Assembly: GCA_002426575.1 (NCBI GenBank)
Contig: DIRE01000089.1
Coordinates: 56,743 to 91,078 of the forward strand
From: Clostridiaceae bacterium UBA5444
GTDB taxonomy: Bacteria; Bacillota; Clostridia; Clostridiales; Oxobacteraceae
Direction: 5' to 3'
Length of the DNA stretch: 34,336 bases
Both the position numbers and the translations under genes were made by a program. The first letter of the stretch is position 1. The number at the start of each line of letters is the position of its first letter. The notes beneath the pieces were generated by a model, which was not told the origin of the DNA, did no database searches, and saw only the letters and a program-made list of their open reading frames with translations. Below, in pieces: positions 14,820-24,900 of the stretch.

Positions 14820-14870
14820 ATTAAAAATGGCATACTGTAAGGACAACTAAAGTCCCCAAGTATGCCATTT
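14819..14870 (-). terminator. Terminator of asnS
   Basis: AAATGGCATACT (14825-14836) pairs with AGTATGCCATTT (14859-14870); the loop holds a smaller GGAC/GTCC hairpin. On the minus strand it is followed by TTAATTTGAC, so the U-tract is modest. It lies 12 nt after the asnS stop. Confidence 0.7.
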
Positions 14871-14881
14871 AAATACGTGCT

Positions 14882-16174
14882 TTATGGTGTAACACGAGTT
14901 AATGTTCTTGCAAATGGAATAGACTCTCTTATGTGATCTATTCCGCAAACTACTGTAACCATTCTTTCAATGCCAAGACCGAATCCTGAGTGAGGAACTG
15001 ATCCATACTTTCTAAGGTCTATATACCAGCTGTAAATATCCTCTGGAAGATTCTCTTCCTTAAGCCTTTCAAGTAAAAGGTCTAAATCATATATACGCTC
15101 GCTTCCTCCAATAATCTCACCAAATCCTGGATATAACAGGTCTGCACATTTTACAGTACCAGGCATATCAGGGTCTGGCTGCATATAGAAAGCCTTACAT
15201 TCCTTAGGATAATTAGTTACGAAAACTGGTTTCCCATCAAACTGTTCTGAAAGATAAACCTCATGAGGTGCGCCAAAATCATCGCCCCACTTTATATCGT
15301 CGCCATTTTCTTGAAGCATCTTAATTGCATCAGTATAGGTTATCCTTGCAAAAGGTGCTTTTACTTTCTCTAAATCAGAAGTATCCCTTCCTAAAAGCTT
15401 AAGCTCATATTTTCTATTTTCAAGTACCTTTTGAATTACATAAGTAATCATATCTTCTTGGATTTTTAAGCTCTCTTCATGGCTGCAGTAAGCCATCTCA
15501 GGCTCTAGCATCCAAAACTCGTTTAAATGCCTTCTCGTCTTTGATTTTTCTGCTCTAAATGTAGGGCCAAAGTTGTATACTTTTCCAAATGCCATGGCTG
15601 CTGCCTCAGCATACAGCTGACCTGTTTGAGAAAGATAAGTACTTCTTCCAAAGTAGTCAATCTCAAATAAATCTGATGTACCTTCACAGGTTGATGGCGT
15701 AATTATTGGAGATTCAATAAGTGTAAACCCTCTGTCATCCAGAAAATCTCTGCAAGATTTTGTAATCTCAGCACGAATCTTTAGTATTGCATACTGGCTT
15801 TTAGACCTTAGCCATAGATGCCTATAATCCATTAAAAACTCTGCCCCATGCTCCTTATTGGTTATAGGATAATCCTCTGACATACTAACTAGCTGCAGGT
15901 CAACTACTGATAGTTCATAGCCGCTTTGTGCCCTACTATCAGCCCTAACAAGTCCTATAACTATTATTGAAGACTCCTGTGTAAGCGAGTCACAAACCTT
16001 AAATAGCTCCTCACCAACCTCATTTTTAACTACTACTCCCTGTATAAATCCTGAACCATCTCTTATCTGCAGGAATATAATCTTTCCACTAGATCTTTTA
16101 TTAGCAAGCCATCCTTTAATAGTAACAAGCTCACCTTCATGACTTTTTATACCGCTTATCGTAACATCTGACAT
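14882..16174 (-). CDS. asnS: Asparaginyl-tRNA synthetase
   Basis: 430 residues, normal for bacterial AsnRS. It charges tRNA-Asn with asparagine (EC 6.1.1.22). The N-terminal OB-fold anticodon-binding domain (about 1-105: VTIKGWLANKRSSGKIIFLQIRDG) is followed by the class II catalytic core: motif 1 around FLDDRGFTLIESPIITPS, motif 2 FRAEKSKTRRHLNEFWMLEPEMA, motif 3 GFGLGIERMV. The FGEIIGGSERI segment favours AsnRS over AspRS. AGGAGG precedes ATG 16174. A promoter lies 55 nt upstream and no T-box is seen in its short leader. Confidence 0.95.
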   Translation of the reverse strand: MSDVTISGIKSHEGELVTIKGWLANKRSSGKIIFLQIRDGSGFIQGVVVKNEVGEELFKVCDSLTQESSIIVIGLVRADSRAQSGYELSVVDLQLVSMSEDYPITNKEHGAEFLMDYRHLWLRSKSQYAILKIRAEITKSCRDFLDDRGFTLIESPIITPSTCEGTSDLFEIDYFGRSTYLSQTGQLYAEAAAMAFGKVYNFGPTFRAEKSKTRRHLNEFWMLEPEMAYCSHEESLKIQEDMITYVIQKVLENRKYELKLLGRDTSDLEKVKAPFARITYTDAIKMLQENGDDIKWGDDFGAPHEVYLSEQFDGKPVFVTNYPKECKAFYMQPDPDMPGTVKCADLLYPGFGEIIGGSERIYDLDLLLERLKEENLPEDIYSWYIDLRKYGSVPHSGFGLGIERMVTVVCGIDHIRESIPFARTLTRVTP

Positions 16175-16230
16175 TATGTATTCCTCCTAACCACATATAT
16201 GCTAAGTTTTTTCAATTAGTTATCCCGTTA

Positions 16231-16259
16231 ATTATATTATATATACAAATATATTTCAA
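16231..16259 (-). promoter_or_regulatory. Promoter of asnS
   Basis: Minus strand: TTGAAA (16254-16259), 17-nt spacer, TATAAT (16231-16236). The leader of about 50 nt is too short for a T-box. Confidence 0.55.
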
Positions 16260-16469
16260 TAAACATATTGATAAACAAATATGTAGCAAACTTTATGTAA
16301 CTTTTTATAGAAAATGTATTATTTTGTCAGGAAAAGGCTGAAATTTATCTTATAAAATGGAACTTTTTATGCTACTATAGTCTTATATTATATAGCATAA
16401 ACTTTCTTTAATATAAATTAAGAAAATACCGTAACTTTAAGTTACGAACATATCAGGGGGGTAATCTCT
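16260..16469 (+). promoter_or_regulatory. AT-rich upstream region of the lipoprotein gene with two dyads
   Basis: Holds a 9-bp inverted repeat (TTTATGCTA 16366-16374 with TAGCATAAA 16393-16401) and a 17-bp near-palindrome CGTAACTT-T-AAGTTACG (16430-16446) just before the ribosome site. Two alternative promoters can be drawn: SigA-like TTGTCA (16324) with TATCTT (16346), or an ECF-like GGAAC (16359-16363) with AGTCTTAT 15 nt on. Neither is certain. Confidence 0.3.
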
Positions 16470-17378
16470 ATGCCTAAAAAAATTAAATATATATTGTTAA
16501 TCATACTATGTTCATCTTTATCATTAAGCCTTCTAGGCTGCTTAAATAAAGATGTGGTAAAAAACACTAATGATTCAAATAAATTAACAGAAGAAAAAAT
16601 CAAAAAAGGATATGAGGATGGAAATGTAGGTAAAATAACCAACACTACAAAGTATTATGATAATGTTTTAGGAACAGACTATTTACTCGTTGAATATACC
16701 CCCAATGATACAAATATAAGTCGCTTTGATTTCTATAATTTAAAATCAGGAGAAGAGAATGAACTGCCAACAATATATAATGAAAATGTTAAACTAATAA
16801 AAATAAATAATCCGGGTTCAATTATCTTTGAAGCAGATGGCAAAGATACTATAAGCAACTATAATGGTTTTCCTAAAACAATAGAGTATTGCAGGGGAAA
16901 AAGCAATGATACCTATAAAGGGGATTTTCGTATAGAAGAAAAAAACAAATATTTAAGTATAGATTCTAAAACCACATTTGGTAATAAGCCTAATGAATCT
17001 ATTTCAGACATAAAAGTGTCCCTAAAGGGTGTAGAGGTATTATTTATGCCTCAACCTGGCATGGAGCAGGAATTCTATGCAGATTATACAACAATCCCCA
17101 TAACCAATACCTCATATATGCAAAGCAAAAATCAATTAATAGTCGAGTTTAAAAACACAACCATAAACAGTAAAATAAAAAATAAGGTTACAAAAATAAG
17201 CGAGGAGAATAATTATATAAGCTCAGTTAGTGTTGAAGAAGGAAATAAGGATTGCAAGTTAATAATTACGCTAAAAGATATGGCAAAATACTATACAGTA
17301 ATTGATGGTCACGTTGAACCTAAAAAAGATGATTTTCCATATGCAAAAATAGAATTTTCTACAGAGCAAGAAGAATAA
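16470..17378 (+). CDS. Lipoprotein, possible AMIN-like C-terminal domain
   Basis: 302 residues. The signal sequence IKYILLIILCSSLSLSLLGC has lipobox LLGC (Cys24), giving an extracellular membrane-anchored protein. The middle is beta-rich and unrecognised. The last about 110 residues (QLIVEFKNTTINSKIKNKV, ISSVSVEEGNKDCKLIITLKD) have the alternating strand pattern of AMIN domains, which bind cell-wall glycans; this is a pattern guess. GGGGGG precedes the ATG. It is divergent from asnS and ends in a strong shared terminator. Confidence 0.75.
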   Translation: MPKKIKYILLIILCSSLSLSLLGCLNKDVVKNTNDSNKLTEEKIKKGYEDGNVGKITNTTKYYDNVLGTDYLLVEYTPNDTNISRFDFYNLKSGEENELPTIYNENVKLIKINNPGSIIFEADGKDTISNYNGFPKTIEYCRGKSNDTYKGDFRIEEKNKYLSIDSKTTFGNKPNESISDIKVSLKGVEVLFMPQPGMEQEFYADYTTIPITNTSYMQSKNQLIVEFKNTTINSKIKNKVTKISEENNYISSVSVEEGNKDCKLIITLKDMAKYYTVIDGHVEPKKDDFPYAKIEFSTEQEE

Positions 17379-17413
17379 AAAATATCCACCGACTAATCCG
17401 GTGGATATTTTTT
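17377..17413. terminator. Bidirectional terminator
   Basis: A perfect 15-bp stem AAAAAATATCCACCG / CGGTGGATATTTTTT with loop ACTAATC. Both strands end in T runs, so it can serve the + lipoprotein gene and the - flavodiiron gene, which converge here. Confidence 0.85.
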
Positions 17414-17426
17414 ATATATACAATTA

Positions 17427-18614
17427 CTATTTATTTAAAGCTTCAACAACCTTGTTTCCATAGGAAACTATGTCTTCAATGTCCTTATCTGAAGGAACAA
17501 AATTAACCCTTATACCTTCATCTACAACCCTAAACTTGAGGCTCTTTAGTCTTTGGTTTATCATGCCTACTGCTTCGCCGCTCCAGCCGTAGGATCCAAA
17601 GGCTCCGCCTATTTTGCCTCTATTTGTTATAGGGGATACTTGTGATAAAAGGTCCCAAACAGGCTTTAGTGCATCTTGGTTTATTGTAGGTGAGCCTATT
17701 AATAGTGCATCAGAGTTTTCTATCATATCAACTAGTTCACTAATTTCTTTAGAAGTGATATTAAATAAATTAGTCTTAAATCCAGCCTTTTCAACTGTAT
17801 CCTTTAAAACCTCTGCCATATGCTCTGTATTATTATAGGCTGTAACATAAAATATTGATACTACCTTTTCTTCTCTTGTTTTTAAAGCGCTTTGGCTCCA
17901 CTTTCTATAAAGTGGTATGCGCTTCTTTGGATCCGTTCTGAGTATAGGGCCATGGCTTGTGCATATCATATCCATGTCAAGGTCTTCTATTTTATCCATG
18001 GCAGTAAGTACGTGTTTCTTGAAGGGTCCCATTATTACATCAAAGTAATATTTAAATTCATAGGAGAAGTCCCCTGCTTCGTCATCAAACATATTTTCAC
18101 TGCAGTAGTGACTCCCAAAAGCATCGCAAGTAAATAAAATTTTGTCAAACTCTGAATACTCAAACATTGTGTCAGGCCAATGCAGAAATGGTGCTGATAT
18201 AAACTTAAGAGTTCTTTTCCCGAGAGATAACGTCTCTCCATCTGCTACCGTATGGGATGTGAAATCCCCATTAACAATGTTTTTAAGATACATAATAGCT
18301 GGCTTTGAACCATATACTGTAGCCTCTGGGTATTCTTCTATTAGTTCTTTTAAAGAACCGCTATGATCTAGTTCAGTGTGATTTACGATTATATAGTCAA
18401 CTTTTCTATCTCCTATAACTTCTTTAATGTTTTTAATATACTCTTCATAAAACCCAGTTTTTACAGCGTCGATTATGGCCACCTTTTCATCGTCTATTAG
18501 ATAAGAGTTATAAGTAGTTCCCTTTTCCGTACTCATTATAACGTCAAAAACTCTAAGTCCCGGGTCTTTTACTCCTATCCAATGAACATTATCTTTTATC
18601 TTTATCGTGCTCAT
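17427..18614 (-). CDS. fprA: Flavodiiron protein (FprA-type oxygen/NO reductase)
   Basis: 395 residues, the two-domain class A flavodiiron length. The N-terminal beta-lactamase-like domain carries the Fe-Fe ligands: H79, E81, D83, H84 in NHTELDHSG, then His in FLHWPD, Asp in CDAFGSH and His in TSHGP. The C-terminal flavodoxin domain (about 255-395; VTAYNNTEHMAEV, GSYGWSGEA) binds FMN. It reduces O2 to water, or NO to N2O, with electrons from rubredoxin or a similar donor and protects anaerobes from oxygen. No rubredoxin gene is adjacent. AGGTG lies 5 nt before the ATG. O2 rather than NO preference cannot be told from sequence. Confidence 0.93.
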   Translation of the reverse strand: MSTIKIKDNVHWIGVKDPGLRVFDVIMSTEKGTTYNSYLIDDEKVAIIDAVKTGFYEEYIKNIKEVIGDRKVDYIIVNHTELDHSGSLKELIEEYPEATVYGSKPAIMYLKNIVNGDFTSHTVADGETLSLGKRTLKFISAPFLHWPDTMFEYSEFDKILFTCDAFGSHYCSENMFDDEAGDFSYEFKYYFDVIMGPFKKHVLTAMDKIEDLDMDMICTSHGPILRTDPKKRIPLYRKWSQSALKTREEKVVSIFYVTAYNNTEHMAEVLKDTVEKAGFKTNLFNITSKEISELVDMIENSDALLIGSPTINQDALKPVWDLLSQVSPITNRGKIGGAFGSYGWSGEAVGMINQRLKSLKFRVVDEGIRVNFVPSDKDIEDIVSYGNKVVEALNK

Positions 18615-18736
18615 ACAATCACCTCATATTTTAGTATCTTACTTTTATCTTTAAATAATGTATATATTCATTTTACCATTGATTGCATAAAAAACAAGAT
18701 TTATTGTTTAATAATAATCAATGTCCACCATCTATA

Positions 18737-18772
18737 AATACAAAAGCTCCCATATTAATTTAAGGAGCTTTT
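18737..18772 (-). terminator. Terminator of the acn-icd operon
   Basis: AAAAGCTCC (18742-18750) pairs with GGAGCTTTT (18764-18772) around a 13-nt AT loop; the minus-strand 3' arm ends in TTTT. It lies shortly after the isocitrate dehydrogenase stop. Confidence 0.65.
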
Positions 18773-18787
18773 AGCTTTTATATACTA

Positions 18788-19795
18788 TTATTTAAATGTA
18801 TTTATAATATTGCATAATTCAGCGGTTAATTCATCTGTATTTGAAGTTCCTCCAAGATCTGGTGTTAACACTTTTCCATCGTCTAAAAGCTTAAACACAG
18901 CATTTTGTATTAAATCAGCTGCATCGGTCTCTCCAATATACTTTAGCATCTCTACAGAGGATAAAATAATTGCAATAGGGTTTGCAATGTTTTTCCCTGC
19001 AATATCTGGAGCGCTTCCATGAACCGCTTCAAATACTGCATATTCATCTCCAATATTCATCCCAGGGACAATTCCAAGCCCTCCAACAAGTCCTGCACAT
19101 AAATCTGATATTATATCACCATAAAGGTTCTCAGTAACTATACAGTCAAACATTTCAGGGTTTTGTACAAGTTTCATACATGCATTATCAACTATCATTT
19201 CATCATATTTAATATCAGTATAGTCTTTTGAAACATTCCTGACTTCCTCTATAAAAAGTCCATCAGATAATTTCATTATATTTGCCTTGTGTATTGCCGT
19301 AACCTTTTTTCTATTATTTTTCTTTACATACTCAAATGCTGCACGGGCAATATCCCTTGAAGCCTTCCTCGTTATAACTTTTATTGCATGTACTTCATCT
19401 TCATCTACCACCTCTTCTATGCCTGCATATAAATCTTCTGTGTTCTCCCTGAAAATTACAATATCTACATTATCATTTATTGCCTTAACCCCAGGCATTG
19501 ACTTTACTGGCCTTATGTTGGCATAAAGATCTAGTTTTTGCCTAAGCCCTACATTTACACTTTTAAATCCTTTTCCTATTTGTGTTGTTACAGGCCCCTT
19601 TAAAGCAACTTTATTTTTCTTTATGCTGTTTATTACATCATCAGGAAGAGGATTTCCGCATTTTAATAGAGCTTCCTCCCCTGCAACCATAATATCATAT
19701 ACTATCTTAACACCAGTTGAATCAATAACAGCCATGGCTGACTTAGTTATTTCTTTTCCAATTCCATCTCCAACTATTAAAGTTATGTTATGCAT
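18788..19795 (-). CDS. icd: NAD-type isocitrate dehydrogenase
   Basis: 335 residues of the beta-decarboxylating dehydrogenase family, short form. Substrate loop GFKSVNVGLRQKLDLYANIRPVKS, catalytic and metal region VTENLYGDIISDLCAGLVGGLG, and cofactor segment HGSAPDIAGKNIANP are present. It oxidises isocitrate to 2-oxoglutarate and CO2. The length and cofactor loop resemble NAD-linked enzymes rather than the 420-residue NADP type. Homoisocitrate or isopropylmalate dehydrogenase is the alternative, but the aconitase gene 1 nt upstream argues for isocitrate. GGAGG sits within the end of the aconitase gene, so translation is coupled. Confidence 0.88.
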   Translation of the reverse strand: MHNITLIVGDGIGKEITKSAMAVIDSTGVKIVYDIMVAGEEALLKCGNPLPDDVINSIKKNKVALKGPVTTQIGKGFKSVNVGLRQKLDLYANIRPVKSMPGVKAINDNVDIVIFRENTEDLYAGIEEVVDEDEVHAIKVITRKASRDIARAAFEYVKKNNRKKVTAIHKANIMKLSDGLFIEEVRNVSKDYTDIKYDEMIVDNACMKLVQNPEMFDCIVTENLYGDIISDLCAGLVGGLGIVPGMNIGDEYAVFEAVHGSAPDIAGKNIANPIAIILSSVEMLKYIGETDAADLIQNAVFKLLDDGKVLTPDLGGTSNTDELTAELCNIINTFK

Positions 19796-19796
19796 A

Positions 19797-21740
19797 TTAA
19801 TCCTCCATATCTTTGCTACTACTGCTCTTCATATAGTTAATATATCCTCCTGCAAGGAGTACTTCCCTCTCCCTGTCAGATACATCAAGTATAAGCTCAA
19901 TATCTTTTCCAGTATTTTTATCTTTAGCCATTATATTTTTCTTGTCCTCTATAGAGCTTATTAAATTATCCATCTCAATATTATGATCCATACCTATTTC
20001 ATCATAATCATCAGTATTTTTAAATATAAGAGGCAGTATTCCACTATTTATAAGATTGGCCTTGTGTATTCTTGCAAAAGACTTAGCAAAAACAGCCTTT
20101 ATACCAAGATATAATGGAACTAAAGCAGCGTGCTCTCTGCTTGAGCCTTGCCCATAATTATTACCTGCAATAATAATTCCTCCATCTTTTTCTGTTGCTC
20201 TTTTGTAAAACTCGCTGTCTACCTGGTTAAAACAAAACTTTGATAGGTATGGTATATTAGACCTAAGTGGAAGAAGCTTTGCATTTGATGGCATTATATG
20301 ATCTGTAGTAATATTGTCACCAACTTTTAAAACTACATCTTTTGAAATTTTGTTCTTTAAAGCTTTATTTATAGGAAATGGCTTTATATTTGGCCCTTTA
20401 ATTACCTTATCATCTCCATTTAAAGTAGGCTTTATAACCATATTATCATCAAAGTGTATAATCTCCTCTTCAACATCAAAAACGCTTTTATCCTTTATAA
20501 TTGAAGGGTCGGTAAGCCTTCCGTATATGGCAGACACTGCTGCAGTTTCTGGACTTACAAGGTAGACTTTAGCTGATTTTGTTCCACTTCTTCCTTCAAA
20601 GTTTCTATTAAATGTTCTAAGAGATACACCATCTGTTTCAGGAGCCTGCCCCATACCTATACATGGGCCGCAGCCACACTCAAGTATCCTTGCTCCACTA
20701 TCAATCAAATTCTTCAATGCACCTGATGAGGAGAGTTTTGATAATACTTGCCTTGATCCCGGGGATATAACAAGACTTACATCACTATGAACAGTCTTTC
20801 CTTTTAGTATTTTTGCAACCGTACTTAAATCCTTAAACGAAGAGTTAGTACAGCTTCCTATAGCCACCTGAGTTATTTTGAGTCCTTCTATTTCTTTTAT
20901 GCTTTTTACATTATCTGGGCTGTGAGGCATTGCAGCCATAGGCTCTATACTAGATAAATCTACGGTTATAGTCTCATCATATACTGCATCCTCATCAGGC
21001 TTTAACTCTTTAAAATATTCATCTCTCCCCTCAGATTTCAAAAATTCTAATGTCCTCTCATCTGATGGGAAAATAGATGTTGTCGCTCCAAGCTCTGCTC
21101 CCATATTTGTTATGGTAGCTCTCTCTGGAACTGATAAAGTAGCGACTCCATCTCCTGAATACTCAAATATTTTACCTACCCCGCCTTTTACAGATAAAGT
21201 TTTAAGAATATAAAGTATCACATCTTTTGCTGATGCTGGTGGGTTTAACTTTCCTTTAAGCCTTATATTGCATATAGATGGCATTGTCATATAATATATA
21301 CCCTTTGCCATTGCAGTTGCTACATCTAGGCCTCCTGCACCTATTGAAAGGCACCCTATGCCTCCTGAGGTTGGTGTATGGCTATCAGAGCCTATAAGAG
21401 TCCAGTAAGGTCTTGAGAACCTCTCTAATTGAACCTGATGGCATATTCCGTTTCCAGGCCTTGAAAAATGTATGCCATATTTTTTTGCAACTGTTTTTAT
21501 ATAAAGGTGATCATCAGCATTTTCAAATCCCGTCTGAAGCATGTTGTGGTCAACATATGCTACGGATAATTTAGTCTTAATTTTATCTATTCCTATTGCC
21601 TCAAGCTGAAGATATACCATTGTTCCTGTTGAATCCTGCGTGAGAGTTGAGTCAACTGATATGCATATTTCCTCTCCTTTTATCATATCGCCTGATACCA
21701 AATGATCACTGATTATCTTCTGCGTTATACTTTTACCCAT
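19797..21740 (-). CDS. acn: Aconitate hydratase
   Basis: 647 residues, the mitochondrial-like shorter aconitase class. It isomerises citrate and isocitrate through a [4Fe-4S] cluster. Cluster ligands are seen as GSCTNSS and CGCGPCIG (one plus two Cys). Other landmarks are DHN, GSDSHTPTSGGIG and, in the swivelling domain, DNITTDHIMPSNA and GNNYGQGSSREHAA. It forms an operon with icd, 1 nt apart, giving the oxidative arm from citrate to 2-oxoglutarate used for glutamate synthesis. No citrate synthase gene is in the window. Promoter at 21770-21798. GGGGG lies 7 nt before the ATG. Confidence 0.95.
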   Translation of the reverse strand: MGKSITQKIISDHLVSGDMIKGEEICISVDSTLTQDSTGTMVYLQLEAIGIDKIKTKLSVAYVDHNMLQTGFENADDHLYIKTVAKKYGIHFSRPGNGICHQVQLERFSRPYWTLIGSDSHTPTSGGIGCLSIGAGGLDVATAMAKGIYYMTMPSICNIRLKGKLNPPASAKDVILYILKTLSVKGGVGKIFEYSGDGVATLSVPERATITNMGAELGATTSIFPSDERTLEFLKSEGRDEYFKELKPDEDAVYDETITVDLSSIEPMAAMPHSPDNVKSIKEIEGLKITQVAIGSCTNSSFKDLSTVAKILKGKTVHSDVSLVISPGSRQVLSKLSSSGALKNLIDSGARILECGCGPCIGMGQAPETDGVSLRTFNRNFEGRSGTKSAKVYLVSPETAAVSAIYGRLTDPSIIKDKSVFDVEEEIIHFDDNMVIKPTLNGDDKVIKGPNIKPFPINKALKNKISKDVVLKVGDNITTDHIMPSNAKLLPLRSNIPYLSKFCFNQVDSEFYKRATEKDGGIIIAGNNYGQGSSREHAALVPLYLGIKAVFAKSFARIHKANLINSGILPLIFKNTDDYDEIGMDHNIEMDNLISSIEDKKNIMAKDKNTGKDIELILDVSDREREVLLAGGYINYMKSSSSKDMED

Positions 21741-21769
21741 GTTCCTACCCCCTATTCATTAATGATATA

Positions 21770-21798
21770 ATTATACCGAATGTGCAATTCCAAGTCAA
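21770..21798 (-). promoter_or_regulatory. Promoter of the acn-icd operon
   Basis: Minus strand: TTGACT (21793-21798), 17-nt spacer, TATAAT (21770-21775). It is one of the best consensus matches in the window. Confidence 0.75.
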
Positions 21799-21939
21799 AC
21801 CACTTGCATATTTTCTATTAGTTCAATTACCATAATTTATACGTATATTCAGTGTAGTCTATCTTATATATCAAAGTTATATTGTGTGCGGTTTTGGCAT
21901 ATATTGAATCTTATATCTATTATACTTGCATTTATTGAA

Positions 21940-21990
21940 ATAAAGGGCATATCTTTCACTTTGCTTTAGTGTGAAAGATATGCCCTTTAT
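21940..21990 (-). terminator. Strong terminator of ileS
   Basis: Perfect 20-bp arms (21940-21959 and 21971-21990; core AAAGGGCATATCTTTCAC) around an 11-nt loop, 4 nt after the ileS stop. The minus-strand 3' side reads TTTATTTCAATAAATG. Confidence 0.8.
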
Positions 21991-21994
21991 CATA

Positions 21995-24900
21995 TTATTT
22001 TCTTACAACAGCCATATTAAGCTTTTGGCCATTTATGTTCCACTCAGTATAAGATAATTCTTCTTTGTTTTCCTCTTTTGCAATATCTGCTAGGGTTTCA
22101 GATTTAATAAATTCTTGATTGTTAGTTATAATAGTATTTAGTATTTCATTTCCATAATAGTAGAAATCAATCCTATCTGATACTTCAAACCCTGAGTCCT
22201 TACGCATATTCTGAAGTTTACTTATTATCTCTCTTGTATATCCCTCATTTATAAGCTCATCAGTTAAATGCTCATCTAATATAATAGATATTGACCCATA
22301 TGCTTGATATGAGTATCCTTCAATAGATTTCATTGTAATCTCAACATCCTCAGCAGTAAGTGCTATTTCTTTATCTGATACATTAACAGTAAAGCTTCCA
22401 TCGGATTTTAACTTTTCAGCTGCTTCCTGTGGAGGTATGCTCTTTAATGCTTCTCCTATTTTAGGAACAAGCTTACCATACTTTGGTCCAAGTACTGGGA
22501 AGTTTATCTTAAATCCAAATTCAACATAGTCTTTGATATCTTTCTTAAATATAACTTCTTTTATATTAAGCTCATCTTTAATTATGTCTATATAATATTC
22601 TGGAAGGCTGTTATCTTTAAAACTTACATACATTTTTGACAGGGGCTGCCTATTTTTAATGTTAGCTTCATTTCTTGCAGCACGACCAAGCTGTACTATT
22701 TCATAAGCAAGCTCCATATCCTTTTCTAGTTCAGTATCTATTAGTGATCCATCAGCTTCAGGGAACTTACATAGATGTATACTCTCTGGCGCATTCTTAT
22801 CTGCACTCCTTACAATGTTTTGATAAATCTCCTCTGTAATAAATGGTACAAATGGTGCAGAGACCTTAATAAAATTATTTAGTACATAATACAATGTATT
22901 ATATGCCGTTATTTTATCTTCAGTCATCTCGCTTTGCCAATATCTTACCCTATTTCTTCTTACATACCAGTTAGATAGTTCATCTACAAAGTCAGATAAT
23001 GTCCTTGCAGCCTCAGTAATCTTATAATTATCAAGGTAGTTATCAACCGTCTTAATAAGTGTGTTTAATTTTGATATAATCCATCTATCCATTACATTTT
23101 TGCTTTTAACATCACTGTACTTATTTGGATTAAAATCATCAATATCTGCATAGAGCACATAGAATGCATACACATTCCAAAGTGTTCCCATGAATTTTCT
23201 TTGATACTCTATTACTGCATCCTCGTAAAACCTAGATGGCAGCCATGGAGCGGATCCTGCATAGAAATACCACCTAGTTGCATCTGCTCCTTCTTTGTTT
23301 AAAACATCCCATGGGCTTAAAACGTTGCCTTTATGCTTTGACATCTTCTGCCCTTTTTTATCCTGTACATGGCCTAATACAATACAGTTTTCAAAAGGTG
23401 CTTTATCAAATAAAATCGTTGATATAACAAGTAGTGTATAAAACCATCCTCTTGTCTGATCAACTGCCTCACTTATAAACTGAGCAGGGAATGTCTTCTC
23501 AAACTCTTCTTTGTTTTCAAACGGATAGTGCCACTGTGCAAAGGGCATAGAGCCTGAATCAAACCAGCAGTCTATAACCTCAGGTACTCTAGTCATCTCT
23601 TTCCCGCAGTGAGGACATTTTAATTTAACTCTGTCAATATAAGGCTTATGAAGCTCAATATCATCTGGAACATTAATTCCTTTTTCTTTAAGTTCTGCTA
23701 TGCTTCCTATGCACTCCTTATGGCCACATTCACAAGTCCATATATTAAGGGGAGTACCCCAGTACCTCTCTCTGCTTATTCCCCAGTCTATAACATTTTC
23801 TAGGAAGTTACCCATTCTTCCTTTCTTTATATTCTCTGGCATCCAATTTATTGTTTCATTATTTGCTATTAGCTTATCTTTAATAGCAGTAGTTTCTATA
23901 AACCATGTATCCCTTGCATAATATAAAAGCGGTGTATCGCATCTCCAGCAAAATGGATATGAGTGCTCCATCTTCTCTTCTTTGAAAAGAAGGCCACGTC
24001 CTGCAAGTTCCTTTGTTATTGATTTATCTGCATCTTTTACAAATATACCCTTCCAAGGGGTAACCTCTTCTTTAAATTTACCTTGAGCATCTACAAGCTG
24101 TACTAATGGAAGATCATACTTTTTACCAAGATTAAAGTCATCCTCACCAAATGCAGGTGCTATATGGACTATTCCTGAACCATCTGTAAGAGTTACAAAG
24201 TCGCCAGCAGTTACATAGTATGCTCTTTTTTCAGGCTTAGCATAGTCAAATAATGGGTAATAATCCCTTCCTAATAACTTTTCTCCTTTAAATGTTTCAA
24301 CCACATTAACGTCTTCTCCTAAAACACTTAACCTTGCTTTTGCAAGTATCAAAAATTGACCTTCAAATTCAGCTTTTACATAGTCTTCATCTTTATTTAC
24401 TGCTAAAGCAACGTTACTTGGAAGTGTCCATGGGGTTGTAGTCCAAACAAGGAAAAATGTATTATCTTCATCCTTAAGCTTAAACTTAACATATATTGAA
24501 GAATCCTTTACATCTTTATATCCTTGAGCAACTTCATGGCTTGAAAGCGCAGTACCACACCTTGGGCAATAAGGAACTACCTTATGTCCTTTATATAAAA
24601 TGCCTTTATCCCATATAGTCTTAAGAGCCCACCAAACTGATTCAATATAATCATTATGATAAGTTACATAAGGGTTATCCATGTCTATCCAATATCCAAC
24701 CCTATCACTCATTTCCTTCCATTCACTTGAATAGGTAAACACGCTGTCTTTACATCTTTTTACAAACTTTTCAACTCCATATTCCTCAATCTTAGGCTTA
24801 CCAGAAATTCCAAGGCTTTTTTCAACCTCAAGTTCAACTGGGAGTCCATGGGTATCCCATCCAGCCTTTCTTAATACATTGTATCCCTTCATTGTTTTAT

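Noticed and set aside
19623..19964. Plus-strand open frame spanning the acn/icd junction
   Set aside because: It is antisense to two conserved enzymes; the hydrophobic translation is typical of antisense reading of such genes.
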